DNA from: Prosapia bicincta
Lineage: Eukaryota > Arthropoda > Insecta > Hemiptera > Cercopidae
Reading direction: 5' to 3'
Length of the DNA: 64,000 nt
Assembly (NCBI GenBank): GCA_036971475.1
Contig: JBAIZL010000002.1
Location: 54,429,229 to 54,493,228 of the forward strand
Positions 13,813 through 25,789 of the stretch are shown here, piece after piece (the first letter of the stretch is position 1; each line of letters starts with the position of its first letter). The notes below the pieces were generated by a model. That model worked only from the letters and a program-made list of their open reading frames with translations, did no database searches and had not been told where the DNA came from. A program made the position numbers and the translations under genes.

Positions 13813-13997
13813 ATTTCTTGGAAGCCCGACTCATTTTCATTGCATACCGTATTTATATAAACATTTCTTGGAAGGCCAAATCATTTCCTTTGCATACCGT
13901 ATTGATAGAAATATTTCTTGGAAGCCCGAATTATTTCATTTGCACACCGTATCGACAGAAAGATTTCTTGGAAGACAAACACACCATTTTCATTCAA
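13813..13997. repeat. 50-bp tandem repeat, about 3.5 copies
   Basis: The phrase ATTTCTTGGAAG starts at 13,813, 13,863, 13,913 and 13,963, exactly 50 bp apart. The sequence between shares CATTTGCATACCGTAT with a few substitutions per copy. Because 50 is not a multiple of three, overlapping 62- and 63-codon frames here read the units in successive frames, which argues against coding. Confidence 0.9.
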
Positions 13998-14086
13998 ATA
14001 AAATAGGCTCAAATAGAAATATTCTCGAATTTAACGGAAGCTTGAAAAATCTATACTAGGAATTTCGAGACTCTACTATATATATA

Positions 14087-14305
<219 letters not shown>

Positions 14306-14662
14306 CACATATTTATTCATTTATAATAACAGTAAATAATGATTATGATATAAACAAGATATATTTGAATATACATTTGAAATTCCTAAATAAATGTTTA
14401 AAGAAGTATATGACAGCCACAAAACGTAAATGACTTTTTATAGATTCTTTTACCAAGTTCTAATAGCTCCGTCATTAGCAGTTCATTAGGTTTTTATGAG
14501 CAGTTCATTAAGGTATGTAGATAACGGGATTAGCCTACGAACGCGTAGGTTACTGCTTGGGTAACATTGCTATGCATCAATGTTGCGAAACACTTTCCCA
14601 TTGTAAGAGATAATTGTACAAGAGGTCATAAAGACTAAGCGCGTTGGGTTCGTGGAAGACAA

Positions 14663-14741
14663 ATGCCGGAAATGTCTGATTACAGAGCATTGTATCCATG
14701 CGGAAGTAGATCCAGGAAAAGGGATCTGTTGAGGAAGCCAA
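14663..14741 (+). CDS. possible 5' coding exon with consensus splice donor
   Basis: An ATG at 14,663 in a good context (ACAAATGC, A at -3) opens a 26-codon frame starting MPEMSDYRALYPCGSRSRKR. It runs into CCAAGTAAGT, a near-ideal 5' splice site cutting after 14,741. The patch from about 14,560 to 14,745 is richer in GC than its flanks. The peptide is basic and I do not recognise it. No matching acceptor exon was identified downstream, so this stays a weak candidate that RNA data would settle. Confidence 0.22.
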
Positions 14742-14749
14742 GTAAGTTA

Positions 14750-16585
14750 TGAAATAGAGACTGATGGATTAAGGGTTTAGTAACATGTTTTCGACTAAAT
14801 TTAATGATATTTTGGTATTATATCCAGATTCACTGTCTTCAAACTACATTAGACTACTACATGGATTTCATTCCGTAGATTTGGTTTTTCTGACTTGGGA
14901 AATATTTCCTGACACATACAGAACAATAAGTTGATTGTATATCACAATAAATACCACACACGCGTATGCACGCACGCGCAATAGTCACCCAAGGTTGTAA
15001 TAAAAACTTTATTGAGTCATTCTTCCCTAAATGGAAAAGTTCTTTATCTATGTTAATGGGGTCGTAAAAATAACTTTTAGAATACAATTTCACAGTTACT
15101 TCATTAGGCTGCAATAGGTCTTTCATTACTGAACACAAGTTAACCTCAACGTATCATACATTTCTGAAGGTCTTCTTACCGGACCCGAATACTTTAAAAT
15201 CTATTTGGCTACATTATTACACTCTAGCTACTGTTGAAAACTAACGTGACAATTTCAAAGCGTTTTACCTCCATACGCAAACACCAGAGTGGTAAAATAC
15301 TTTTTGAATGCTTTTTGAAGAAAGATATTCTCCTTGTCAACCAGGTCAAATAACTGGGGCTAACCCTAGATGGACTAATGACTTGGTCCTTATATACACA
15401 CTACACTTTACAATTAGCAAACATTAGACACAACTGTGTCCATATCTCGACAAGAACTCTTACATCAAGGATGTCCATCTCAATATAAAAAGCTTTACTC
15501 AGATATGTTACCTGTTTCCCCTTTATAGGAACAGTCTGTTCCACCTTTATACATATTTAAAGACGGCTCGCGTGTGTGTGTGTGTGTGTGTGTGTGTATG
15601 ACGAAAATGACTATTTATGACTTCTATTCCAAGTGAACTTGAACTTAGCATTAGCAATTTCAATAATTGTTATTGTATTAACGTTTTACGTATATTATTG
15701 GTTTTCAAGTAGCTATGAAATCCCTTTCATACAACCTGATTTATAACCTAAATGTTGCCTTTCATATAGCCTACGAGTAAATATAATTTATCTTCACGCA
15801 AAGTAAGATGTTTCAATAATCTCAGCAGTACATTTAACTTCTTTATGTTAATGAAATCGTTATTCAGAAATAAAACAATTTCCATTTGAAGCGTTTACCA
15901 TGAAATGATACCTAGTAAAATATTTGCGAAAACACTGGATTAAAAATTTGCGTCTTTAATATAATAATAAATAACATCAACATATTATTTTGTAGATTAC
16001 CTTTTTTTATTGTAAAACTAATCAGGTTAAAAACCACAATTTTAAATGCACTAAGATTTATTTTCTGTAAAACGTATAAAAAAATATAATTAAAAACACA
16101 TTTCTGTTAAATAATTGTTGTTTGATAATTTAAGTACTATTTAAGATATGTAGTTAAAGAAAACACCATATTGTAACGGAATTATATTTGTTTACGGGTA
16201 TTTTAAAACTTGAGTTTGAGGCTTATTGAAGTATGATTTTTTTAAAACTGTAAAATACATTATAAATTTTATTGATAGTTTTTCCGAACATAAATCCGTT
16301 CTAACGATGGTCTTTAATAAAATAAAACTATAATCCGTTTAATATAGGAAGCAGAGCAAATATTTTTTTTTTCTTTGCAAGGCATCTCCGGATATATTAA
16401 GAACTTATTTATTACAGAAAAAGTGTAACCTAAATCAACAATAATTTTTGAAAATGTTGAAAATAATGATAATCTAAACAAACAGCAAGACTTCAATTTA
16501 CTTCAGTTTTAAAATTTGAGAAAGTAAAGTCTTAAACAGCAAATAAACCGATTAATGTCAGTAATAACTTGGAGCCGCTGTGGTA
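14750..16585. other. AT-rich noncoding DNA, no gene seen
   Basis: Holds a short (GT)n run at about 15,572-15,598 and nothing else nameable. A 93-codon minus-strand frame at 14,857-15,138 has no recognisable domain and is probably chance. Confidence 0.55.
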
Positions 16586-16589
16586 GAAT

Positions 16590-16820
16590 TTTTAATTAAA
16601 AATAAATAAAACCTTTTAAGCCACATAGGCTACAAGTTTTATTTATGCCCTGATGTAGATTTTTATTGCAAAGCAATCATTCCTGAGGAAATTACTACAA
16701 GACTAACTCCTCTTATACAAGGCATTTTCCTGAAGGGGATTGCTTTACAATCAAAATATACACCAGGTCATAAATAAAACGTTTTGTGGCTTAAGATGTT
16801 TTATTTATTTATAATTAAAT
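16590..16820. repeat. fold-back repeat, second family
   Basis: The left arm (about 16,590-16,690) and right arm (about 16,726-16,820) are imperfect reverse complements. Both outer ends carry AAATAAATAAAAC followed by TTAAGCCAC. The inner parts carry GATTGCTTT hairpin sequences next to CCTGA. The right arm resembles the single-arm repeat at 60,964-61,060 on the plus strand. The arms differ at many sites, so this copy is older than the fold-back copies at 5.9 and 44.3 kb. Confidence 0.75.
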
Positions 16821-16998
16821 TTATGTCATGGTTTTCCTTCCATAAATTTAATGAAAATTCTTCAAATAATTATTACATCCATAGTATACGTTTTATAACT
16901 ATTTTCTACCTAAACCTAAAATATTCCCCTCTTCTTTACAAACTTCATCTATATACAATTTGAACGCAATACATTTTATAAATTTTTTTCAACTACTA

Positions 16999-17857
16999 CC
17001 TAACCTGGCGAACTTCGTACCGCCTAAAAATCAATGAATGGCGTGTTAACATTTAGAGCTGCGACGAATATTTATCGCCGAATGTGTAAACGCAGGCCGC
17101 GCTGGAATTGAGGTATTTGGAATCGACTTATGCGATCGATTTCAGATTCCGATTTTAGTGTCCAGAATCGATGAAATCAAGAACAGACCCATTACTAATG
17201 AAAACAATTGGTTTTATTTCTGAAATCCTGTTTCAGCAGGGGATACCCCCTCCTTCCAATTTGTAGCATTGATGAAGATTGGCTCATAAAGCTTAGTGAA
17301 TTAAAATCAGGCCTCAATTCTGATACGGTGCCAAAACACGGCAGTCTTAGCGCTGTACACAAATAAATCAGAAGCTTTTCCGAAGCGTGAGTAAGTCACA
17401 TACAGCTGTTAATGTGAGAAGCATGGATTTTCAAAATTAAGTTAAAATAATTTTAATGTGTTGAGTGTTGCTTAGCAATCAAAATTTGGAATAAATTCAA
17501 TGAAATGTCTCAGGATGAGATAAGATAGAAAATCATATTTTATACTATTTTTGTACCTAAAAATACGTTGGAAAAATTGTTTTGTCTTGGGGAAGCTGTG
17601 TTGCTAAAACCTAGCCCTGTGTTATGGGTTAATATTTTTCTGTTCAAATTAATTGGTTTGATGGGAGTTACTTGCCCCCTGGCTACACCCCTTGAGACTT
17701 GCTAAGCCAGAAACCTTCCCAGGAATGTACTCAATAATTTTCCAAAATTTCATGGCGATTGGATTAGTGGTTTAGTAACGCATAAGGCTCGTACATACAT
17801 ATATACACCATACATACATACACACATACAAACATTTATTTTTATATGTATAGGCTA
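16999..17857. repeat. interspersed repeat, copy 1 (with internal extra 324 bp)
   Basis: Begins CCTAACCTGGCGAACTTCG and ends in a TACATACATA-type microsatellite tail. The core from 17,461 is shared with copy 2: GTTGAGTGTTGC, then AAATTTGGAAT, then AATTAATTGGTTTG, then CTACACCCCTTGAGAC. The tail phrase CCAAAATTTCATGGCGATTGG is typical of insect non-LTR retrotransposon or SINE 3' ends, in my recollection. Relative to copy 2 it carries about 324 additional bases between its start and the shared core. Confidence 0.65.
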
Positions 17858-18300
17858 CCTCACCCGGCGAACTTTGTACCGCCTAAAAGACAAGGAATGG
17901 CTAGTTACATTAGCTAAACTTAATTTAGTATTTTTTTAACATAACAATAATTGTACAGAAGAATTTGAAATGTGTGTGAAAATATTCTAAAATTGTTGAG
18001 TGTTGCTCAGCAACCAAAATTTGGAATGAATTTATTTAAATGTTATAAGATAAAATAAGATGGAAAATCATCTTATATGCTATTTTGACAATTAAAAATG
18101 ACATTTTTAAAATATTGTTATGTAATCAGGAAACTGTTTTGCTAAAAAACTTGCGCCGTTTTACGTATAGGGTTATATTTTTCTGCTGAAATTAATTGGT
18201 TTGGAGGGTCATGTGCCCCTGTAACCCACCCCCGTCCTAGTTACACCCCTGAAACTTTCTACGCCAAAAACCTTACCAGAAATGTAAGGTTTAGACGCGC
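17858..18300. repeat. interspersed repeat, copy 2, directly adjacent
   Basis: Begins CCTCACCCGGCGAACTTTG directly after the tail of copy 1, in the same orientation. The shared core starts at 17,996, so it is 535 bp from that of copy 1, whereas the starts are 859 bp apart. Divergence is roughly one base in five. It stops at the alternating CG/TG run near 18,297 without the TACATACA tail. Confidence 0.6.
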
Positions 18301-18354
18301 GCGCGCGCTCGTGTGTGTGTGTGTGTATGCGCGCGCGCGCGCTCGTGTGTGTGT
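18297..18354. repeat. duplicated (CG)n(TG)n alternating tract
   Basis: Two copies of a CGCGCGCGCGCTCG then TGTGTG block follow one another. Long purine-pyrimidine alternation with CG is the classic sequence for left-handed Z-DNA and stands out in this AT-rich window. Confidence 0.9.
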
Positions 18355-18359
18355 AATAT

Positions 18360-19430
18360 AATTAATCTTATATGAGACCCGCAAGCAATCACGGAATAAC
18401 TTGAAAACCATTAAACAATTAACTTCTCATAAAGATGTCATGGAATGAGGGCCAATGTCGTCTAATCGTTTATAAAGGTCATGGTTTTGCCATTTTATGA
18501 AGTTTATTAACACACTGCCACATTGTATTCCACAAGACCTTGTCATTGCAATAATTGCTCCCGACGCTGTCATAATGTCACCGTAAACCACGTCCATCAT
18601 ATTCTACGACAATGTCTTTGACAAAGCCTTGAATTCCATGAAATGTATGATTAACGTAAACTGTCAGTTTTCAAAATTAAGATAATTAGAATGATTCAAT
18701 ATAAATTTATAGCTGTCATTTATAGTAATTTATCTGACATTTGTAAGAAATATAGATATAGAACTATGTGACGTATGAATAACTTGAACACATTATCAAC
18801 TCATTACTTTAGTGTATCGAAATTCCTGGGTCAAGTGGCATCGACATTTAAAACAGAATGGAAAAGGAAAAATCATACTACAAATACATCGGTAAATGTT
18901 TTCTAAATATTGTGAACGTTATCAAAACAAGAAAAAAATAACAAATGCTAAAAAAATGCAACTTTTCTCAGTTAAAAAGTAAATATATTTTAAATTTTTA
19001 ATTCTAAATGTAGGAATTCAAAAATGTATTACGGAAATTTAAAACCTTAAAAGGAAAATCATATAATTGAATTTCTTCATGTTACTGTAATAGGGAATAT
19101 AAATTCTTAAATTCTTATTCTTAAATTCTTTCTGAGGAGAGTATTTATTTAGAATAATGATCTCAAGTACGAAAATACCTATACATTTAATCTTGTATAC
19201 ATATTGTACTTTTTATGCAATTTTTAATATCAGAGATTCTGTTCTTAATTGATAGATTTGGGTTGCTGTAAAATTTAACAAATTCTTTTACACACATGAT
19301 CAAAGAATAAACAAGTTTATATTTTATTCTTTTTAACGTTTTAAAAATGCAATACATTTACATATATAATTTTCGTCCATTAGCGTAAATATAAAAAATA
19401 ATAAAATAAATATGTATAATATCAACTATA
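18360..19430. other. noncoding DNA with a possible conserved block
   Basis: About 18,400-18,660 is less AT-rich, without open frames, and includes nuclear-receptor half-site-like AAGGTCA and a TTTATAAA homeodomain/TATA-like word. It could be a regulatory block. The remainder is featureless AT-rich DNA ending in a (CT)n run at 19,439-19,455. Confidence 0.4.
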
Positions 19431-19490
19431 TTTATATCTCCTCTCTCTCTCTCTCTGCCTCATATATATAGGCCTATATATATATTTATT

Positions 19491-19595
19491 TGATTGTAAT
19501 TCCTGAAGATGCTGGTAATGTCAACCAACGAAAAGCTTTGAGTGTATTATTCAATAAATTATTCCTGTAATTACTGTATATTATTTAATCTTAAA
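19491..19595 (+). repeat. retroelement 3' tail, single arm, plus orientation
   Basis: Reads ATTCCTGAAGATGCTGG, a short loop, CCAACGAAAAGCTTTGAG and then an AATAAATTATTCCTGTAA tail. It is the same family as the fold-back arms at 5.9, 44.3 and 55.1 kb. It is closest to the minus-strand copy at 52,427-52,530, with which it also shares the ATATTATTTAATCTTA ending. Here it is a single arm, so it shows the orientation of the parent element. Confidence 0.75.
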
Positions 19596-19628
19596 AATAA
19601 TTCTAACAGGAAAACATATTTGATATTC

Positions 19629-19631
<3 letters not shown>

Positions 19632-19722
<91 letters not shown>

Positions 19723-19748
19723 TGTTTGTATGTATGTATGTATGTATG
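19632..19748. repeat. (AT)n then (TGTA)n microsatellite
   Basis: Two (AT)n blocks separated by TTT, then TGTATGTATGTA repeats. The open frame through it is an artefact. Confidence 0.95.
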
Positions 19749-20205
19749 CACCTTATGCAGTTCTAAATCACAGAATAGAACTTAGTGAAATTTGTAGGGA
19801 TTGTTTATCAAATTCCCAGGATGGTAATGTAAAGTTTGGTGCAAATCTATCCACAGGGCTTCATCCCATAGGCTTAAGATGGTTCAAAAACCGAAGTATG
19901 TATGTGTGTATATATGTATCTTATGGACGCTTAAACCGCTGAAGAGATGTTAATATAATTTGGACGGATTATTTAACTTAATCCCAGAAAGGTTCTTTTG
20001 AAGTTCGGTGCAGATCCATCTACAGAGCTCCACCCCAGAGGCTTAAGATGGTTCAAAAACCGATGTATGTATGTATCTTATTGACACCTAAACAGCTGGA
20101 CAGAAGTTAATGAAATTTACAAGGATTGTTTAACATATTCCAAGGATGATGCGCATTACTTTTGGTGTAAATCCATCAACAGGATTCGGCCCCAGATGCT
20201 TCCTG
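19735..20205. repeat. tandem repeat, about 157-169 bp unit, three copies
   Basis: The phrase GGCTTAAGATGGTTCAAAAA occurs at 19,871 and 20,040, and a diverged equivalent ends near 20,205. Shared segments include GGTGCAAATC(T/C)ATC and TTAGTGAAATTT-like words. Units differ mainly by the number of GTAT repeats between them. It is probably a local duplication of an interspersed repeat. Confidence 0.75.
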
Positions 20206-20209
20206 CAAA

Positions 20210-23200
20210 GGTTCCGCGACGTAGTAATGAAGTTTTCGTTATTGTATGAGCAATGCTCGTTAGAGCTTATTCGTGTTTTTCAATATTTTTTAATTTACTA
20301 CGGTCCTAATTAACTTTGCTTAATAGAGCTATTTAAATAATTGAGGTATACACCATACAAATGATAAAAAAAATGTTGCTACTATTGCTGCATTCCGGTT
20401 ACTTCTTCTAGCTGGTTTTAAATTATAGATTCCTTTCGGGTAACATTACTCTGGAATCGTTAATAGATCTCCAAATACCTTACCTAACTTTTTTATATTC
20501 TGTTATTATAAGGAATTTTTTCCAATAAGACAATATTTCTAAAAAGATCACTAACGCTATTATCTCTTCACTGCCTCTTTGATTTGTTTCGTTAAATTCT
20601 TGAAGTAATACTCATTTAATTCCCTTCAATCTAGTTTCAGCCTTCCTAAAACAACCTTAGCTCAGTCTGTCTATTGGCTACACAATATAAGACCTATTTC
20701 ATCACCTCCTTATGGCTTACAGTTCGCGTTCATGTTCTACATAAGTGAATTTGAATCCTGTTTTTAATCAGAGCTTCAAAGTACATGCAGGTGTTTACTG
20801 TCAACAGTTTTCTTAAGGTATGCTTGCACATTTCAAGTCTTATGATTCCCGTAATGACTTACCATAGATTCCAGATTCATAAGCATTTTGATCCTTAATA
20901 ATGACATAGTATTTGTCAAAGCTGATGGTGAAACAGTTGGCAAGTACCACTTTTACAGGATGTTTGGTTATTTTTGAGATGGGATTTGGTATCGTAGTTA
21001 AAATCCAGCAATTTTATTATTATTCTCAAGCAGTGTCGCGGAAGACAAACTCCGCATAACTTCGGGAGCCCCCAAACGCCTCCTTTTTTGACTGACTTTT
21101 AGCAACAGAAGTCGCAGTAAAGGTGAGCCGCAGAAACATGAATTTATCAACAGTATGAAATGAAAAGAGAAAAATTCGTAGAGGTTTAAAGCTGTGAACG
21201 ATACTTATAAATGTAGTTTATTTGAACGCTGCGATGACTAAAGATTAAGGAGCTACTTAAGACAAATGATTCTTTTAACCGTGACTAAAAATCTCTTCAG
21301 GGAAATGAAAGGTTTTTTCATTACTTTTTACCAAGATAGTCTATAAAACGTTATTGTCAAATTAAAAGTATTGAAAATCATACATCAGAGAGCGTGCCTA
21401 TTTTAATGGTATTAGGATCTATAAGCCTAAAAGTGAAAATCGAATCTTTAGTAAACACATTTTTAGCTTTAATTATATGCCCCAGAAAGCTGACTGAACC
21501 TACGGTAGTCAAGAAAATAGCATTTCTAAAAACATTTGCTATCCATTGTGAAATAAAAACCTATATCGAAGTAAGTATGACTCAACGAGACTTGACGAAG
21601 TTTCTCGAACTTTAATGTTAAAGTTTCTCTGATCGCTATGAAAAATAAAATCCGCGATGTCAAATATTTATTCTGTCAACGGACACGGAACTGGAAAATT
21701 ACCCTTCAGATATAACAATCCGCACATGAAACCTATTTGAGACTCGTACACGAATTGCAACATGTAGATTTAACAAATAACACGGTGTGCAAACTAATAA
21801 CACGTAATAACAAAATGGTTCAGTTAATCTGTGTGGAAATGTCTCATTGGAAACATAACGCTTCCCATTGAAGTTTAATGTTTGTGAAAGTACCAAACCC
21901 GAGGCAAAACTTCGTAAGTCGAATTGAATGGTTGGATGAAACGTCAGTTGAATTTCAACAGCAAAAAGCTCTACATCATATAAGACTTGTAGTTTGTGTA
22001 AGTGTTTGCCAGTTTCATGATTCAGAAATTTTAAAAAAGTCAAAATTGTTAACAACCCTACTAAAAAGGAAATGTTCATCAAATAGATGCTGAAGGATAT
22101 ACAGTCAAGGAATTAAAAAAAAATTAGTTACTAGCCTCCAAATTAAAATGGAAGGTATTTTATTTTGATAGATAGGACTTCATGTCCGGGGAAAAGTGTA
22201 TATATTTTTTTTAAGAGACTAAACATAAGTATAAAAGAATGTAAACTTTTTAAGCAATGCTTAAAGGTTCTACAAAAGCAAGAAAAATTGTTTTCTCTAT
22301 TGAGTTATATATATCTTATGCTCTAAATGTTATGGAAAAACGTACCTTGTGTTCAGTTAACAAAAGTGCTTCATTCCTGACTGTCTATTAATAACTTACT
22401 ACAATATCTGTACAAACTAAAACGTATTTTCAAGAGAACAGAACATGTTTCCCATCTCACATTTCTAATATTCAAATGTTTTATTATACTTATAAATTTA
22501 AATTTAGAAATCTTGCTGTTCATGACGAGCTAGTTGTTAATCACCTATTACACTTCGATATTACTTGCTACCAGACTTTTTGTTAACTTAAGTTGTTAAA
22601 TTATTAACTTACACTTGGAGGAAACGTAATTAACATTAACGATTTTAATGGACCAACTAGTTAGTTGCAATTGAAGAATTATATTATTATACTTGCAGAC
22701 TTTAAACAGTGAATTAATTGCTTTAAAAAAAATCCACTTACGATTTAGCTATTTTAGTGTTAAACATTTGTATAAAATGCTTTACAAAATTTGTACAAAT
22801 ATTTATTAAAAACTTATAATACAAGTTTTTGTATTTTATAGGAATTATTTTTATAAAAATTAAACAATTATAATAAATTAATTCAAGTTTTAACATGAGA
22901 AATACTTAAAAATACGTGAGAAAAATCTTAGATGGAAATACAAGCAATTCAGAAATATTTTTGTATCTTACGAAATGTTCACATTTTTTCTGAGAAATTT
23001 AAGACAAAAATTAATTTTTCCCAAACTACAAAATATCTTGCTTCAATCTTTTTATTTAATAGCGTGAATCAGTGTTAATGTAGATAATGTTTGTTGTATT
23101 CTAATACACTTCAGATTAAAAAATGATAAATACTTTGAAAACTAACTTCAGCGATCTTTAAATCTAATATTGTTGTGAAAGCTTTTAAAATACAAAAGAG

Positions 23201-24845
23201 AACAACAATAAAAGTCAGAAGAGCTGGAAACTATAGTAAGAGAAGTTTCAGTTGTGTATAAAATCATTTCTCAAACTAAAAAAAGTTTTTTTTTCATTAA
23301 TATTATTTTAGTCGGAACTTGGAAAGTAATTTGCAAATACGTCCGAGGTGGAAAATTTCTAGGAGTGTAACGCTCAATCATACTGCTCTGTTGCACGCAA
23401 AGGGTGGTGATCAGGTTGATCTGCTGCACAAATCCTCTCTATGGGCTCGGAGCTTGGGCAAAACCAGACTGTTGTGAAAGAACGTCTATTTATCACAGAA
23501 CTAACAAAATATGATAACGTGTCAAACAAATCAGGCGTTTTAGAAGTTCCTGTCATATTTATTTCGCTCTAGAATAGGGACAAAACCGTAGACTCGTAGC
23601 AGATTACTAACCATGTCACTGTGGCAGTATTACCTTACAAGATCTTTAGACAACTGTGTAGTGGTACCACATGATCATGACACCAAGCAGTTTAGCATGA
23701 CCTCGGTCACTCGACTGCAGAGTCACGATTTTGGTTCTGTGGGGTTAGCTATTTCGTTACACTAGAAAGTGGACTCTCGTATCTCCCAATCGGTTGAATG
23801 TCTTTCTGTTTTCTTCTGATGGGTGAGAGTTAGGCCAAAACGTAGGTATATAGGCCTACTTTGTCTGATTTATGAGGGAGGCTTTTCGACTTGCTCTCTT
23901 TTGTGCTCTGTTCAAATATTTATGGAAGCTAGAGAATTTACTTGAACTAACGACAGCCTATTTCTGTTCATCTTCCATAATAACAATTAATAACTTTTTA
24001 TCTAAGACATATTAATGCTACTCTTTTTCTAATTTTTCACATGATTTTTTTCAATATATCAGTTATGTGAAACATCGCTTGTAATTTTCAGTAAAGGTTA
24101 TTTTCAGTTCTATAGAATTTATTAATGAGTTGAATAAGAGTTAGTAATCGATACTTAGCATTTACCTATAACAATTTTCATAAACTCGATTTATAATGAT
24201 GTATTTCTGAAACAAAGTGTTCAATTTTGCATGTAACTTCACAACGTTTTGTTGTCTAAACTACTTCGAGTGTTTCAACACAGTGTCGGGAACGTACGTA
24301 TTTGTTAGACGATTATGCAAACCTTATCTATTGGTATTATGCAATGACGCGTAATTTCTTTTGCAAGTTGTAGCTTTCCTATCGAACCGGATTGGAATCA
24401 TGTTTCATTTCTGAAAGCCTAACAGCACGCCATGAACCTTCCATCCATCTTGCTTCTATGATATTACAAAACTATTCAGATAAGTTGTCGCCAGTGGACT
24501 TCACTGTACGCAACACTCATGTGGTGCTTTGTACAAATTATAGCTGTGATCTAGAGGTTGTAATTGTTGCCGAGCTCCAGGCAAACGTTTTGAAATAATA
24601 TCTAGAAAAGAAGTAGAAAATGGTAAATAAAACTTGTTTCAAACCAAAATTATTCTCTAGATTTGGCTAACAATGTTGCGCAATCAGTCACTCTAGGTAT
24701 TCGACAATAATTGGGAAACATAATTATTAATTATAACGTAAAATACTGGAAATTTCTTTTTTTTTAGATCAACAAGTGAAACCCATTCAGAAATATTACA
24801 ATCACTATATTTCAAAGAGTTATGAAATTCAATTCAAATTCATTT
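20210..24845. other. AT-rich noncoding DNA, no supported gene
   Basis: The longest non-repeat open frame of this stretch, 127 codons on the minus strand at 21,699-22,082, has no recognisable domain and overlaps a plus-strand open frame. It is probably chance in a slightly GC-richer patch. Another GC-richer patch at about 23,340-23,860 has no convincing exon. A repeated ATCCACTTA/ATTTGTACAAAT-type AT region follows at 22.5-23.1 kb. Nothing else nameable. Confidence 0.5.
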
Positions 24846-24850
24846 ATGAG

Positions 24851-25314
24851 TTTATTAGGATTAATTGTTTCTCAAAATTTCTAAATAGTTTAAAACTTGT
24901 TAAAAAAGATTATTTTCTGATTTCGATAAACTTTAGTTAAAACTATTTGTGTTTAATCAAAATTAATATTTCAATATCGAATAAAAATGTATACTATTTC
25001 ACACGAAATCCAGGTATTTTAAGCTATCTAAAAAGAATATATTCAATACTGCTTCCAAAAACATTTCTATGCCACCCTGATTTTATTCAATTATTGATGT
25101 ATTTTTTTGATCTGTAAATAAAATTGTTTCGGAATTTAATAAAATGAAATTATTATTTATTATCAAAAAGTTACAAAAATGAGGATTTTTTTGTAGTATT
25201 AAGGCGTTTAGCCAGTAATTTCTTATCTTTTGAAATTACTTTTGAATTTATTTAGGTAAATTTTATTTGCAAATCAAGTCTGAAAAAGATAACTCTTCTG
25301 CTCTAGAGTAGTAA
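24851..25314. repeat. 464-bp tandem duplication, copy A
   Basis: Aligned with copy B at a constant offset of 464 bp (TTTATTAG at 24,851 and 25,315), differing by scattered substitutions and small indels. Landmarks shared by both are CACACGAAATCC, AATACTGCTTCCAAAAAC and GTTTAGCCAGTAATTTC. It contains no open frame. Confidence 0.9.
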
Positions 25315-25780
25315 TTTATTAGCCTTAATTGTTTCATAAAATTCCTAAATAGTTTAAAACTTGTTAAAAACGGTTATTTCCTGATAAACTTTACTTAAAA
25401 CGATTTGTATTTAATCAAAACTAATATTTCAATATCGAATAAAAATTTTTACTATTTCACACGAAATCCTGGTATTGTAAGCTATCGAAAAAGAATATAT
25501 TCAATACTGCTTCCAAAAACATTTCTATACCACCCTGATTTTGTTCAATTGTTGATGTATTTTATTGATCTGTAAATAAAATGGTTTCGGAATTTAAGAA
25601 AATGAAATCATTATTTATTATCAAAAAGTTACAAAAATGAGGATTTTGTTTTTGTAGTTTTAAAGCGTTTAGCCAGTAATTTCTTATCTTTTGAAATTAC
25701 TTTTGAATTTATTTAGGTAAATTTTATTTGCATATCAAGTCTGAAAAAATAATTCTTTTCCTCTTAAGTAATAATAAATA
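25315..25780. repeat. 464-bp tandem duplication, copy B
   Basis: Second copy of the same unit, in direct orientation and immediately adjacent. Similarity decays near 25,780. The duplication appears as old as the interspersed repeats, judging by its divergence. Noncoding. Confidence 0.9.
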
Positions 25781-25789
25781 AACCCCTTT

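Noticed and set aside
21699..22082. 127-codon minus-strand frame as a gene
   Set aside because: No recognisable domain, an overlapping open frame on the other strand and no splice or promoter context. Kept only as a remark.
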